The notes: generated from the sequence alone by a model not told the origin. DNA of 64,000 nucleotides from a virus (IMGVR_UViG_3300041405_000148:25310-89309), one strand, 5' to 3'. Counted from the first letter of the stretch, positions 1 through 6,780 are shown. Numbers and translations: made by a program.

Positions 1-846
1 TTTTTCAACACGCTCTGCTTCTGCTTTTTCTACAGCAACCAAGCGGGTCTGTGCATCAGTTAAAGACTTTTTAAGATCTTCTTTTTCTTGTTTTTCAGCT
101 TGAACAGCTTCATCAACCAGACTCTTTAGGAGTTCCTTGGCTTCTTCGCTTTTCAGAATTTCTTTAATATCCAATTGAGGTTCCTCATTTGTTTTTATGA
201 TTACTTCAGAGGGATCATTCTCCTCTGATTTAATGTCCTCTGATTTAATCACAGAGTGTTTTTCTATCTGTAGTTTTTGTTTCGCAATCAGCTCAGATAC
301 TTTAGTTTTAACATCCTCACGAGATTCAGATTTAACTAAAAGAGCCAAGACTTCTGCTTCAACAGTGTCACGTACAGAATCAGAAACTAAAACTTCACCA
401 TCTATTTCAACATAGCTGGATAAAGAGATAACAGGAGTAGCCACATCATTTAACGTAACAGTTGTTCCATTTATTGAGTAACTTACTGAATATAATCCTT
501 CATCAGTTAAAAATATTGCGATAGTGTCGTCATAATCTACAAGCCAGGTAATTTCCCACCAGTCAACATAATTCTTGTCGCTGATAGCATCTTGAAGAAG
601 ACGATAAGTGTCATTTGCAAAAAGAGCTTTTTCTAATTTTTCGGTGTTGACACCAATCTCTTTTAGCTTTAAAATCATCTCATCGTTAACTTCTAAATTA
701 TCTGATTTGAATAAAAGTGGTTTGTTGTAACCAGAAGCAGCACCACCTTGAAAGTCAAAGGTAAGAGCAATATGTGCTCCAAGTGTGTCTTCTGATTCTT
801 CGAAGTCAAATGTAACGTCTTCGAGGTATGCGGATGGTTTTGCCAT
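1..846 (-). CDS. Partial head-assembly protein, scaffold-like; C-terminus off the left edge
   Basis: Reads leftward from ATG at 846-844 and stays open for 282 codons to the window edge, so the C-terminus is missing. The start shares a TAATG junction with the protease gene before it, and GGAGG lies just upstream. The first ~150 residues look globular. From about residue 165 onward the chain is rich in E and K with heptad-like spacing (for example VDEAVQAEKQEKEDLKKS), suggesting a long coiled coil. A coiled-coil protein directly after a prohead protease is often a scaffold or core protein, but that role is inferred from position; I do not recognise the family. Confidence 0.7.
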   Translation of the reverse strand, partial: MAKPSAYLEDVTFDFEESEDTLGAHIALTFDFQGGAASGYNKPLLFKSDNLEVNDEMILKLKEIGVNTEKLEKALFANDTYRLLQDAISDKNYVDWWEITWLVDYDDTIAIFLTDEGLYSVSYSINGTTVTLNDVATPVISLSSYVEIDGEVLVSDSVRDTVEAEVLALLVKSESREDVKTKVSELIAKQKLQIEKHSVIKSEDIKSEENDPSEVIIKTNEEPQLDIKEILKSEEAKELLKSLVDEAVQAEKQEKEDLKKSLTDAQTRLVAVEKAEAERVEK

Positions 847-1325
847 TAATCCTCCAAAGGTACTCGTCTACCACGAGCGCCAATAGAAATTCCTTTAAAG
901 ATACCATCTTTCCTTTTTTGCCAGAGTTCAGGATCATGGAATTTCAGTTTAACGAGTGGCAACCCTTCAGGAACAAGCTCATCTCCGATCATACAATCGC
1001 ACTCATTAACCCAAGCTCTAGTTGGTGAGAATTGATCGGTGTTTACAGCGTGTCCGAAGTTACCTTTAATTTTATGGATGTTGGTATTGAAGTTATCTAC
1101 CATTTTACGAATCTCAGCTTCTGTCATAGCCTCTCCGTGAGCATCAGCTTCTAACGGAGCACAATAAAGGACTTCGATACTTTCCATCTTTTCATCTTCA
1201 AATTTCTTTACAACAGGAACTGAAAGATCTTGTGGAGGAATATCGAAATCTTCATCAGGAGCAGATTCGACAAATTTTTTAAATAACTCAACTATGGTTG
1301 ACTTGTTTAACAAAGTTTTCTCCAA
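846..1325 (-). CDS. XkdF-like prohead maturation protease
   Basis: A 159-residue protein resembling the XkdF-like putative phage serine proteases that trim the capsid. The N-terminal ~50 residues are acidic. The middle contains FGHAVN and WVNECDC, and the C-terminus carries IFKGISIGARGR, like the GxSIGxR signature of that family; the Ser in this motif is a plausible catalytic residue. It lies between the portal gene (1412-2992) and the scaffold-like gene, the usual head-gene order, and overlaps the latter by one base. It has its own strong promoter at 1352-1380. The family call rests on the C-terminal signature and on context. Confidence 0.65.
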   Translation of the reverse strand: MEKTLLNKSTIVELFKKFVESAPDEDFDIPPQDLSVPVVKKFEDEKMESIEVLYCAPLEADAHGEAMTEAEIRKMVDNFNTNIHKIKGNFGHAVNTDQFSPTRAWVNECDCMIGDELVPEGLPLVKLKFHDPELWQKRKDGIFKGISIGARGRRVPLED

Positions 1326-1351
1326 AATAATTAAGTTATTTCCTAATACTC

Positions 1352-1380
1352 ATTGTATAGGAAGTTTTTAAGAAAGTCAA
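1352..1380 (-). promoter_or_regulatory. Sigma70-type promoter for the protease and scaffold-like genes
   Basis: On the minus strand TTGACT and TACAAT are separated by exactly 17 bases. The sequence after the -10 (AATGAGTATTAG) is repeated after the portal promoter at 3038-3066. Confidence 0.8.
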
Positions 1381-1411
1381 CATATTTATCAAAAAATATT
1401 AAATATATTTA

Positions 1412-2992
1412 TTAAGATGCATTTTCTGTGTTAAGAGAAGATGTGTCGTCTACAGCTACAGCAGTTGAAGTTCCGTTCCCGTTTGTCCCTTGTGCCATAC
1501 CATCTCCAGAACGACTTGTAGAGTTAGGAACAAACTTAGCCATGAAATCTGCCAGTTTATTTTCATCTAAAAGTATTTCATCAGGGATTTGATATTTAAT
1601 CCCACACATGGACATAAACTCATTCATAACTTCTGGTGTCAGTGGTACAGCACCTACAGCAATAATACGCTGGATCATTTTTGAGTTTGCTTCTATGTCT
1701 GGATCACCTACTTCACCAGGTACGAATACAGGCATATCTTCATCAGAAAGATACATACCGTTGAGTGCTAATAACTGTGGAATAAAATCTTTATTCAGGA
1801 CATCAGTACAACCCTTAACATCATGCTCTACGAACTGAGAATGCAAGTTTTGTTTGTTATCACTAAGGTTATAAGAACCACCATCACCAGAACCCATAAT
1901 AAGTACATAAGCACCGAAGCCATCATAAATATCTTTCTTACGTTCATTCTTTAAAGTCTGTGTGTCAAATTGCTTACCAGAACCTTCAATACCTAAGAAC
2001 TTTATTGAGTACTGTTTTATACCATTACCTTGTTCTTGAACATCAGAAGGTATGATCATAAAACTTTGTTCGCCAGCATGGAGGTTTGCCATTTGGCTTT
2101 TCAGCACTTCAATACTATATGCTTCATCACTGTTAGGATCTTCAGCTGCCTTATTCATGATTTCTGCTGGTACTTCTAATACAGGCATACCACCCATATC
2201 TTTTGCCACACCAACGACTTCATACTCAGCAATAAGAGTTTTCTCTTTCCAAGGTCTGTACAGACTTGCCAGAGGTGATTTACCCATTGGATTTGTATCA
2301 GTGATTTGTTCACCAAAAAGTAAGAATTTATTCCTTGGAATATAAATCTCACCAACTAATGGTACAGTATTTCCATCAGTGAATGAAGTTGCATTTGGAA
2401 TATTCTGATAAACACCAAGAACTTCTCTTCCATCTTCTGAGTACTTAAATGGACGACTCTTTCTCAATGTTGTCTGGGGTCTTGCTGCAAGTTTTTTGAC
2501 TTTGTATTTACCTACATATTCACCACTAAGAACTTTGGTATAAACTTTCTCAAGAACAGAAAAGCCATGAACTTTATAAGTTAGTGCCTCTCTTATTGCT
2601 TGTTTTAAAGTTTGACCATCCATGTTCTTCAAACACCACTTTACAAACTTAGCGGCATCCTCTGACTGTTTGCTCTCTTTATTAAAAGTAACTTCGAAAT
2701 CATCAAAAGCTCTCTCAACAAAAAGTCCATTAGCGCGAAGTGCTGTAGCGACATCCTGATCTAAGGCCATTTCTTCAAATGTATCTATACAACGAGGCCA
2801 TGCAATTTCATAATCCTTGATGAAACTTGTGTAGATGTTTATTGTGCTTAAAGCTGTAGTACCAATCTCCCCTAATTTTAGACGAGATGTTACTTGATCT
2901 GTGTTGCCAGCTTTGCTAACATCTCCTGACTGAGATTTCTTAGAGAGATTGTCCCAATAAGGAGATTTCTTGGTGTAGTTTCTTTTTGCCAA
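1412..2992 (-). CDS. Phage portal protein
   Basis: 526 residues, a normal length for a portal protein, lying between the large terminase and the prohead protease. The portal forms the dodecameric ring at the capsid vertex through which DNA enters and to which the terminase docks. Residues ~130-260 (EALTYKVHGFSVLEKVYTK, RNKFLLFGEQ, NPMGKSPLASLYRPWKEK) look like the DUF935/gp29-type portal fold, and the C-terminus is a low-complexity S/T/N/G tail. The start is TTG at 2992-2990 behind GAGGAAATAATC; no better ATG exists nearby. Its own promoter is at 3038-3066. The call rests on pattern and gene order. Confidence 0.75.
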   Translation of the reverse strand: MAKRNYTKKSPYWDNLSKKSQSGDVSKAGNTDQVTSRLKLGEIGTTALSTINIYTSFIKDYEIAWPRCIDTFEEMALDQDVATALRANGLFVERAFDDFEVTFNKESKQSEDAAKFVKWCLKNMDGQTLKQAIREALTYKVHGFSVLEKVYTKVLSGEYVGKYKVKKLAARPQTTLRKSRPFKYSEDGREVLGVYQNIPNATSFTDGNTVPLVGEIYIPRNKFLLFGEQITDTNPMGKSPLASLYRPWKEKTLIAEYEVVGVAKDMGGMPVLEVPAEIMNKAAEDPNSDEAYSIEVLKSQMANLHAGEQSFMIIPSDVQEQGNGIKQYSIKFLGIEGSGKQFDTQTLKNERKKDIYDGFGAYVLIMGSGDGGSYNLSDNKQNLHSQFVEHDVKGCTDVLNKDFIPQLLALNGMYLSDEDMPVFVPGEVGDPDIEANSKMIQRIIAVGAVPLTPEVMNEFMSMCGIKYQIPDEILLDENKLADFMAKFVPNSTSRSGDGMAQGTNGNGTSTAVAVDDTSSLNTENAS

Positions 2993-3037
2993 GATTATTT
3001 CCTCTTACGTTGAATGTATATTACTAATCTAATACTC

Positions 3038-3066
3038 ATTTTACACTAAAAAGGTTATAATGTCAA
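3038..3066 (-). promoter_or_regulatory. Sigma70-type promoter for the portal gene
   Basis: TTGACA and TAAAAT on the minus strand with a 17-base spacer. It is followed by ATGAGTATTAGATTAG, which repeats the downstream motif of the promoter at 1352-1380. Confidence 0.8.
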
Positions 3067-3076
3067 CAAAGTTACT

Positions 3077-4633
3077 TTATCTTCTTCTCCTACGACTTTT
3101 TATTGTTGGAGCTGAAACAACAGGGATCTTAACTGCTGTGAAAATGACCTCTTTACAAAGGGTATTATATGCAGAAGCGGCACTATCCGCCCAATCATCT
3201 TTTCTGGTAGATGTAGACCTATCACCATTAAAAGATTCTAATTCTTTATAAAAAGCTTCCAGTGTTGCAGAGTTAGGGAAACTATCTTCCACAATATAAA
3301 CTGAACCATTTTGACAAGCAGAACTGAAAGGCATAAACCTGATCATTTTCTTTTGGTTAGAAGGTGTCGGATCTGGTTTAACTTTAAAACCACTTTGATT
3401 TAACTTTTTAGCAGCTTCTGTATACTCTACAATACCTGCTGCCGGGTCTTTCGGTAAAATGATAGTACACTCATAACCATCAATTTCAGCTTGAGATGCA
3501 ATTAATTTATCCCTGTCGCCTGGTCTTTTCCTGAACCTGCCATAAACCATAGTCTTTTCATCAAAGGTTTCATCATCATAATCACCAAAGATATAAATGA
3601 ATCCATCTTTATCTTTCGCCATTTTAACTGATGCTGTAAAGTCAGGGTGTCTGTTTGTATCAGAAGGTTCATTATATGCTTTATCCCAAGCACGAACAAA
3701 CTTAAAACTTCTTCTAAAATCTTTCGGCAAGTCTGCAAGTTTCTTCGTGTGCAACCACTCTCTATCCCATACGTTAGCACCTTCAGGACGAACAAGCCAG
3801 TTTCCATCTAAAAGACGAGCACGTTGAATTTTGGTCTGAGCTTTTAGGTTAGAAAGATATTTAGGGTTAGCACGGATCAGTTCAGGGTTGTCAAATATGT
3901 TCCCATTGATGAAGCAGAAAGTCATAGGTGGAACATAGACTCGTTCACCTGTATTATCATTGTCAACATAACATAAATCTGGGTATTCCAGAGCGAGTTC
4001 TTCTGGCGTATCTGCGAAAACTGGTTTGTCTTCTACAATAACGAAATAACGTATTTTACCACAACGGTCTTCACGTGGGTAACCTTCTTCATCAAGATAC
4101 CACTGAACCCAAGATAATACCCAACTGTCCGGGTCTGGGTTAGTTGAAGCCATACAGAACGAATCTGTCTCTGACGCAGAACGCAGACGACCTATTAGAT
4201 AAAGGAATTGTGTCTGGGAAAAGTGCGTCAGCTCATCAAAGGCTACCATTGAATACTGTAGACCCTGATGGTTACCTTCCGCATCGCCTTCATTCTCCAA
4301 GTGGGTGAATTTTAATGTACCACCTTTGGTGTTTCCAAAGATGATCTCCATATCTTTCTCACGGATTCGTGGTTGAAGTTGCGAGTAAAGTTTTTTAGCT
4401 TCTGTAAATAATCCACCTGCACCTCTGAGTGGTGGCGATGTTCTACGAAAAAGAACACCTTCAAAATTTGGATCGTGAGCTGCATATTTTAAAGCTTTCA
4501 AAAGAATTAAACGAGACTTACCTGAACCAGCAGCACCACCGTATATCATTACGTCAGCTTTTGTATCCAGGGCCATTTTCTGTTTTCCTTCTTGAGCTTT
4601 AAAAACAATCTCTTGTTGTTTCTTAATAGCCAA
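3077..4633 (-). CDS. terL: Terminase large subunit
   Basis: 518-residue packaging motor. The N-terminal ATPase has a Walker A motif at residues ~30-40 (YGGAAGSGKSRL) and a Walker B-like stretch MVAFDELTH at ~130-138. Downstream, STNPDPDSWVL fits the coupling motif. The C-terminal half contains the acidic segments expected of an RNase H-like nuclease (FVRAWDKAYNEP, FGDYDDETF) and DDWADSAASAYN near the end. Translation starts at TTG (4633-4631), five bases after AGGAGG. It is followed by the portal gene and preceded by its own promoter and the terminator that closes tRNA array I. Confidence 0.93.
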   Translation of the reverse strand: MAIKKQQEIVFKAQEGKQKMALDTKADVMIYGGAAGSGKSRLILLKALKYAAHDPNFEGVLFRRTSPPLRGAGGLFTEAKKLYSQLQPRIREKDMEIIFGNTKGGTLKFTHLENEGDAEGNHQGLQYSMVAFDELTHFSQTQFLYLIGRLRSASETDSFCMASTNPDPDSWVLSWVQWYLDEEGYPREDRCGKIRYFVIVEDKPVFADTPEELALEYPDLCYVDNDNTGERVYVPPMTFCFINGNIFDNPELIRANPKYLSNLKAQTKIQRARLLDGNWLVRPEGANVWDREWLHTKKLADLPKDFRRSFKFVRAWDKAYNEPSDTNRHPDFTASVKMAKDKDGFIYIFGDYDDETFDEKTMVYGRFRKRPGDRDKLIASQAEIDGYECTIILPKDPAAGIVEYTEAAKKLNQSGFKVKPDPTPSNQKKMIRFMPFSSACQNGSVYIVEDSFPNSATLEAFYKELESFNGDRSTSTRKDDWADSAASAYNTLCKEVIFTAVKIPVVSAPTIKSRRRRR

Positions 4634-4662
4634 GCGGCCTCCTTATTAGTTAATCTAATGTT

Positions 4663-4692
4663 AGTATACCCCCTTAACATAACTTTTGTCAA
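4663..4692 (-). promoter_or_regulatory. Promoter for terL
   Basis: Minus-strand TTGACA and TATACT with an 18-base spacer. The transcribed start region contains AACATTAGATTAACTAATAA, an imperfect palindrome (TTAG...CTAA) that could bind a regulator. Confidence 0.7.
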
Positions 4693-4719
4693 GAGTCAAT
4701 AGATTTATCTAAATTTAGG

Positions 4720-4745
4720 CAATAAAAAACCACCCGAAGGTGGTT
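4720..4745 (-). terminator. Rho-independent terminator ending tRNA array I
   Basis: On the minus strand a 7-bp stem (AACCACC/GGTGGTT) closed by a TTCG tetraloop runs into TTTTATT. It separates the array from terL. Confidence 0.85.
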
Positions 4746-4752
4746 GATTATT

Positions 4753-4827
4753 TTTGCAGGTCTCACTCTTATACCGGGCTTAAATTGCATACCATCCCGA
4801 TAGAGTCCCTGTATGCTGCACTGCAAA
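4753..4827 (-). ncRNA. Structured 75-nt RNA with a possible pseudoknot
   Basis: Minus-strand ends TTTGCAG and CTGCAAA pair over 7 bp, like an acceptor stem. Inside, GCATAC can pair with GTATGC while CGGG pairs with CCCG across it, giving an H-type pseudoknot, and ACTCT/AGAGT can extend the second helix. There is no T-arm, anticodon arm or CCA, so it is not an ordinary tRNA. It sits between the first tRNA-like gene and the array terminator. No known family recognised; fold made by eye. Confidence 0.5.
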
Positions 4828-4831
4828 TTGT

Positions 4832-4899
4832 GTGGGACTGTGGATTCTAACCACGTCTTAGATACCCTGTACCTACGTTCTCCATTGAACTATGTCCCA
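4832..4899 (-). tRNA. Degenerate tRNA-like gene, apparent anticodon AGG (Pro)
   Basis: Acceptor TGGGACA/AGTCCCA pairs at 6 of 7 positions and the D-stem GTTC/GAAC is good. The anticodon stem TAGGT/ATCTA encloses ACAGGGT, so position 33 would be C rather than U. The T-loop reads TTAGAAT, the T-stem is short, and no CCA is encoded. At about 68 nt it is shorter than its neighbours, so it may be a decaying copy. Confidence 0.5.
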
Positions 4900-4902
4900 A
4901 CT

Positions 4903-4979
4903 TGGTACACCGTACAGGAGTCGAACCTGTAACCTACTGCTTAGAAGGCAGCTAAACTATCCAATTGTTCTAACGGTGC
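4903..4979 (-). tRNA. tRNA-Arg(TCT)
   Basis: Acceptor GCACCGT/ACGGTGT, anticodon loop CTTCTAA on a five-pair stem, T-arm ACAGG-TTCGACT-CCTGT, encoded ACCA. It reads AGA, a rare codon in enterobacteria. Confidence 0.93.
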
Positions 4980-5031
4980 ATTTTATCTTATATCCATTAT
5001 ACTTTCAACATCCTTAAAGTACAATCTTTTT

Positions 5032-5117
5032 TGGTACCTCCAGCCAGACTCGAACTGACACAACCAATAGTCGAGGGATTTTAAATCCCTTGTGTCTACT
5101 AATTTCACCATCTGGGC
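5032..5117 (-). tRNA. tRNA-Leu(TAA) with a badly mismatched acceptor stem
   Basis: Anticodon loop TTTAAAA on AGGGA/TCCCT, a long leucine-type variable arm, T-arm GTCAG-TTCGAGT-CTGGC and encoded ACCA are all good. The 5' acceptor strand GCCCAGA does not match the 3' strand TGGAGGT beyond the outer three pairs. A second, well-paired tRNA-Leu(TAA) lies at 6063-6150. This copy may be dead, chimeric or repaired after transcription. Confidence 0.75.
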
Positions 5118-5123
5118 AAATAT

Positions 5124-5309
5124 TTACTCTTGTATATCCTGATAAGCCGATTTATAACCACGATTCCAGGCATATTGCAACATAAGATTAAGACTTTTTA
5201 GTTGATCTTCACTCCATCCTTTTGTGGAAGGAATATTTTTATTTGAAGAATCTGCATTACTTGCATCTTCCATAATTTCATTAACATCATTATGAATATA
5301 ACCAGCCAT
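5124..5309 (-). CDS. Small hypothetical protein inside tRNA array I
   Basis: 61 residues from ATG at 5309-5307, preceded by GAGGTT at a good distance. Starting further upstream would run into the tRNA at 5342-5418, so this start is preferred. The protein is acidic in its first half (HNDVNEIMEDASNAD) with a helical C-terminal half (QLKSLNLMLQYAWNRGYK). No signal peptide or known motif is visible. Confidence 0.6.
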   Translation of the reverse strand: MAGYIHNDVNEIMEDASNADSSNKNIPSTKGWSEDQLKSLNLMLQYAWNRGYKSAYQDIQE

Positions 5310-5341
5310 TTTTATAACCTCAAACTTAAATAGTTTAATTA

Positions 5342-5418
5342 TGGTAGCCCTTGTTGGACTTGAACCAGCGATCAATCGATTATAAGTCGAGTACTCTGAC
5401 CAACCGAGCTAACGGTGC
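5342..5418 (-). tRNA. tRNA-Ile(TAT)-like gene with a mismatched acceptor stem
   Basis: Loop CTTATAA gives anticodon TAT, which would read AUA directly. From the D-arm to the T-arm it closely resembles enterobacterial tRNA-Ile2. The 5' acceptor strand GCACCGT is identical to that of tRNA-Arg(TCT) at 4903-4979 and does not pair with its own 3' strand AAGGGCT. The gene looks like a chimera made by recombination within the shared TTAG segment. Encoded ACCA is present. Confidence 0.7.
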
Positions 5419-5424
5419 ATTGTT

Positions 5425-5510
5425 TGGTGGAAGGTGTGGGATTTGAACCCACGAACCCTTTCGGATTTACACATTAGCAGTGTGCTGTCTTACCACTTGA
5501 CTAACCTTCC
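5425..5510 (-). tRNA. tRNA-Ser(GCT)
   Basis: Perfect 7-bp acceptor GGAAGGT/ACCTTCC, anticodon loop CTGCTAA, long serine-type variable arm, T-loop TTCAAAT, encoded CCA. Confidence 0.93.
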
Positions 5511-5517
5511 TTAAAAA

Positions 5518-5624
5518 TGTTTATGTCCGGCACTCTCTACAGGTGGTCAATCCCGTCTATAGGGCATCCACATCTATTGTGGTTGACCTAGCCCCTAAGA
5601 TGAAAGAAAGCACCAGCATAAACA
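5518..5624 (-). ncRNA. Structured ~107-nt RNA with a long closing helix and pseudoknot
   Basis: On the minus strand the ends pair as TGTTTATG/CATAAACA and continue as CTGGTGCTTTC/GAGAGTGCCGG, 19 pairs in all with wobbles and one bulged base. Inside, TAGGGGC can pair with GCCCTA and GGTCAA with TTGACC in crossing order, with hairpin CCACA/TGTGG between them. No T-loop or anticodon arm is present. This much pairing between two tRNA genes is not expected of plain spacer. Family unknown. Confidence 0.6.
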
Positions 5625-5633
5625 CTTTAAAAT

Positions 5634-5709
5634 TGGAAGACGGTACGGGACTCTAACCCGCATGTAACGAATTTGCAATTCGCTGCCTAAAACATTCAGC
5701 CAACCGTCC
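5634..5709 (-). tRNA. tRNA-Cys(GCA)
   Basis: Acceptor GGACGGT/ACCGTCT with one wobble, anticodon loop TTGCAAA, encoded TCCA. The T-loop is TTAGAGT instead of the usual TTCGANT, like that of the degenerate gene at 4832-4899. Confidence 0.88.
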
Positions 5710-5711
5710 TA

Positions 5712-5805
5712 TTGAATTAGTGTCCGTATCGTGGACTAACGTTTCACTTCGCAGGTGAAATTCTTCTTCTAGCAGAAGATGGTATGACTAGTCAGGATTG
5801 TTTGG
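5712..5805 (-). other. Spacer with three short hairpins
   Basis: No gene seen. On the minus strand it holds TCTTCT/AGAAGA, TTTCAC/GTGAAA with a 7-nt loop, and a bulged TTAGTCC/GGACACTAA hairpin. It may be processed precursor sequence between the cysteine tRNA and the RNA at 5806-5932. Confidence 0.35.
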
Positions 5806-5932
5806 TTTAGAGTCCTTAGTTCCTCAAACCTCTACTGAGGATGAAAGTACATGTACCAGTCATCCCGTTCGTTTTCTGCGGCCTCTGCCTTTCGACACTC
5901 CACTGAGTAGGACCTTTCCTAAGAACTCTAAA
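5806..5932 (-). ncRNA. Structured ~127-nt RNA closed by a 14-bp helix
   Basis: The minus-strand ends TTTAGAGTTCTTAG and CTAAGGACTCTAAA pair over all 14 positions (one G-T). Inside are GGATGA/TCATCC around the palindrome GTACATGTAC, a GGC/GCC hairpin, and CCTACT with AGTAGAGG. There is no tRNA signature. It resembles the other inter-tRNA RNAs at 5518 and 13662 in having one long closing helix, but no shared sequence is obvious. Confidence 0.6.
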
Positions 5933-5934
5933 TT

Positions 5935-6056
5935 TGGCGCTCATCCGAGGATTCGAACCTCGATACCTTCTGGTGGCCTACCAGCGTAGCACTTACCATC
6001 TCAACCTTTCATAGCCTTGGGTTGCAACCCTATCTATCCTCAGTTGGTGCATGAGC
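5935..6056 (-). tRNA. tRNA-like gene with an insertion in its 5' half; apparent anticodon GGC
   Basis: The T-arm CGAGG-TTCGAAT-CCTCG and the 3' end GATGAGC-GCCA are normal. The only 5' strand that fits (GCTCATG, 6 of 7 pairs) lies about 122 nt upstream, so ~40 extra bases, including the palindrome GGGTTGCAACCC, sit between acceptor and anticodon arm. The anticodon-like loop is TAGGCCA, with A where U33 is expected. It could be a tRNA with an insertion or another tRNA-mimicking RNA. Confidence 0.45.
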
Positions 6057-6062
6057 ATTGTT

Positions 6063-6150
6063 TGGTGCGTCTGGTCGGGATCGAACCGACATGCCCATTA
6101 CGGGCGGGAGATTTTAAGTCTCCTGTATATACCAATTTCACCACAAACGC
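6063..6150 (-). tRNA. tRNA-Leu(TAA)
   Basis: Acceptor GCGTTTG/CAGACGC, loop CTTAAAA on GGAGA/TCTCC, long variable arm, encoded ACCA. This is the intact TAA isoacceptor; the copy at 5032-5117 has a broken acceptor stem. Confidence 0.92.
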
Positions 6151-6158
6151 ATTAAATC

Positions 6159-6431
6159 TTATTCTTTGTCTTGACCTTTACGATCTTTCTTCGTCTTGCC
6201 AGTACGAATACGATGTGAAGCAGCGATAACTGTACCACCCTCTGTACGAGAGGTTGACTCCCAGTAATACTCTACATTACCATCTTCATCTTTACGCTTC
6301 TTCATCACAGAAGTTGTTGTAGTCTTTCCACCCAGACGAATCTGACGTGGATCAGAATGAGTCTGTGTAGACTTAGACTGAAACTGGAAAGGCTGAATGA
6401 TTGCATCAATTGCAGAAGTTTTATTAGTCAT
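6159..6431 (-). CDS. Hypothetical basic protein
   Basis: 90 residues. The N-terminus is S/T/Q-rich; the middle (GGKTTTTSVMKKRKDEDGN) leads into a short beta-like stretch (EYYWESTSRTEGGTVIAA); the C-terminus is strongly basic (RIRTGKTKKDRKGQDKE), which suggests nucleic-acid binding or disorder. ATG is preceded by GGAGAATAA. It lies between two tRNA genes. No family recognised. Confidence 0.65.
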   Translation of the reverse strand: MTNKTSAIDAIIQPFQFQSKSTQTHSDPRQIRLGGKTTTTSVMKKRKDEDGNVEYYWESTSRTEGGTVIAASHRIRTGKTKKDRKGQDKE

Positions 6432-6455
6432 ATTTATTCTCCTATTATTTAATTT

Positions 6456-6530
6456 TGGTGGCCCCCCAGGGTTACGATCCCTGCCTAAAGTCTTATGAGG
6501 ACTCTACTCTCGCCAGTGAGTTATGGGGCC
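6456..6530 (-). tRNA. tRNA with CAT anticodon (Met or Ile2-type)
   Basis: Loop CTCATAA. Acceptor GGCCCCA/GGGGGCC pairs at 6 of 7 positions and shares the GGCCCC start of enterobacterial tRNA-Ile2, so C34 could be modified to lysidine and read AUA. The T-loop ATCGTAA is atypical. Encoded ACCA. Confidence 0.8.
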
Positions 6531-6562
6531 TTGTGTCTATTCACTTACTTTACCAGAATTCA

Positions 6563-6733
6563 CTACTTCGTGTCAACTGATTGTTGTACTAATTTTTCAT
6601 CTTTTTCTTTGGGGCGTCGTTCAGCAAGAAGTTCTCTTGCTGTCTTGACTCGGCCAAGTTTAACATCAGTCTCAGATAAGTCAACAATTTTTAAAATTGA
6701 ATCCATATCAGTGTTATTGATTTCTTTTTCCAT
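6563..6733 (-). CDS. Small hypothetical protein
   Basis: 56 residues from ATG at 6733-6731 behind GAGGTGCGTA; stop TAG at 6565-6563. The sequence (SILKIVDLSETDVKLGRVK, then TARELLAERRPKEKDEK) looks helical and charged. A terminator lies just upstream, so it is transcribed with tRNA array I from an unseen promoter or by read-through. Function unknown. Confidence 0.6.
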   Translation of the reverse strand: MEKEINNTDMDSILKIVDLSETDVKLGRVKTARELLAERRPKEKDEKLVQQSVDTK

Positions 6734-6750
6734 TACGCACCTCTAACTAA

Positions 6751-6780
6751 AAAAGGACACCAAGTTGCCCTGATGTCCTT
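6751..6780 (-). terminator. Terminator after the Lpp-like gene
   Basis: Minus-strand AAGGACA/TGTCCTT stem with a 14-nt loop followed by TTTTTA. It separates the lipoprotein gene from the small gene at 6563-6733. Confidence 0.75.

Noticed and set aside
5806-5932. RNase P RNA or tmRNA fragment
   Set aside because: A short GAAAGG and a CAGAGGCC stretch recall RNase P RNA, but the conserved core regions and overall order are absent.
6031-6060. D-arm of a rightward tRNA (CTCAGTTGGTGCATGAG on the plus strand)
   Set aside because: No T-arm or anticodon arm follows on that strand; it overlaps the leftward tRNA-like gene.
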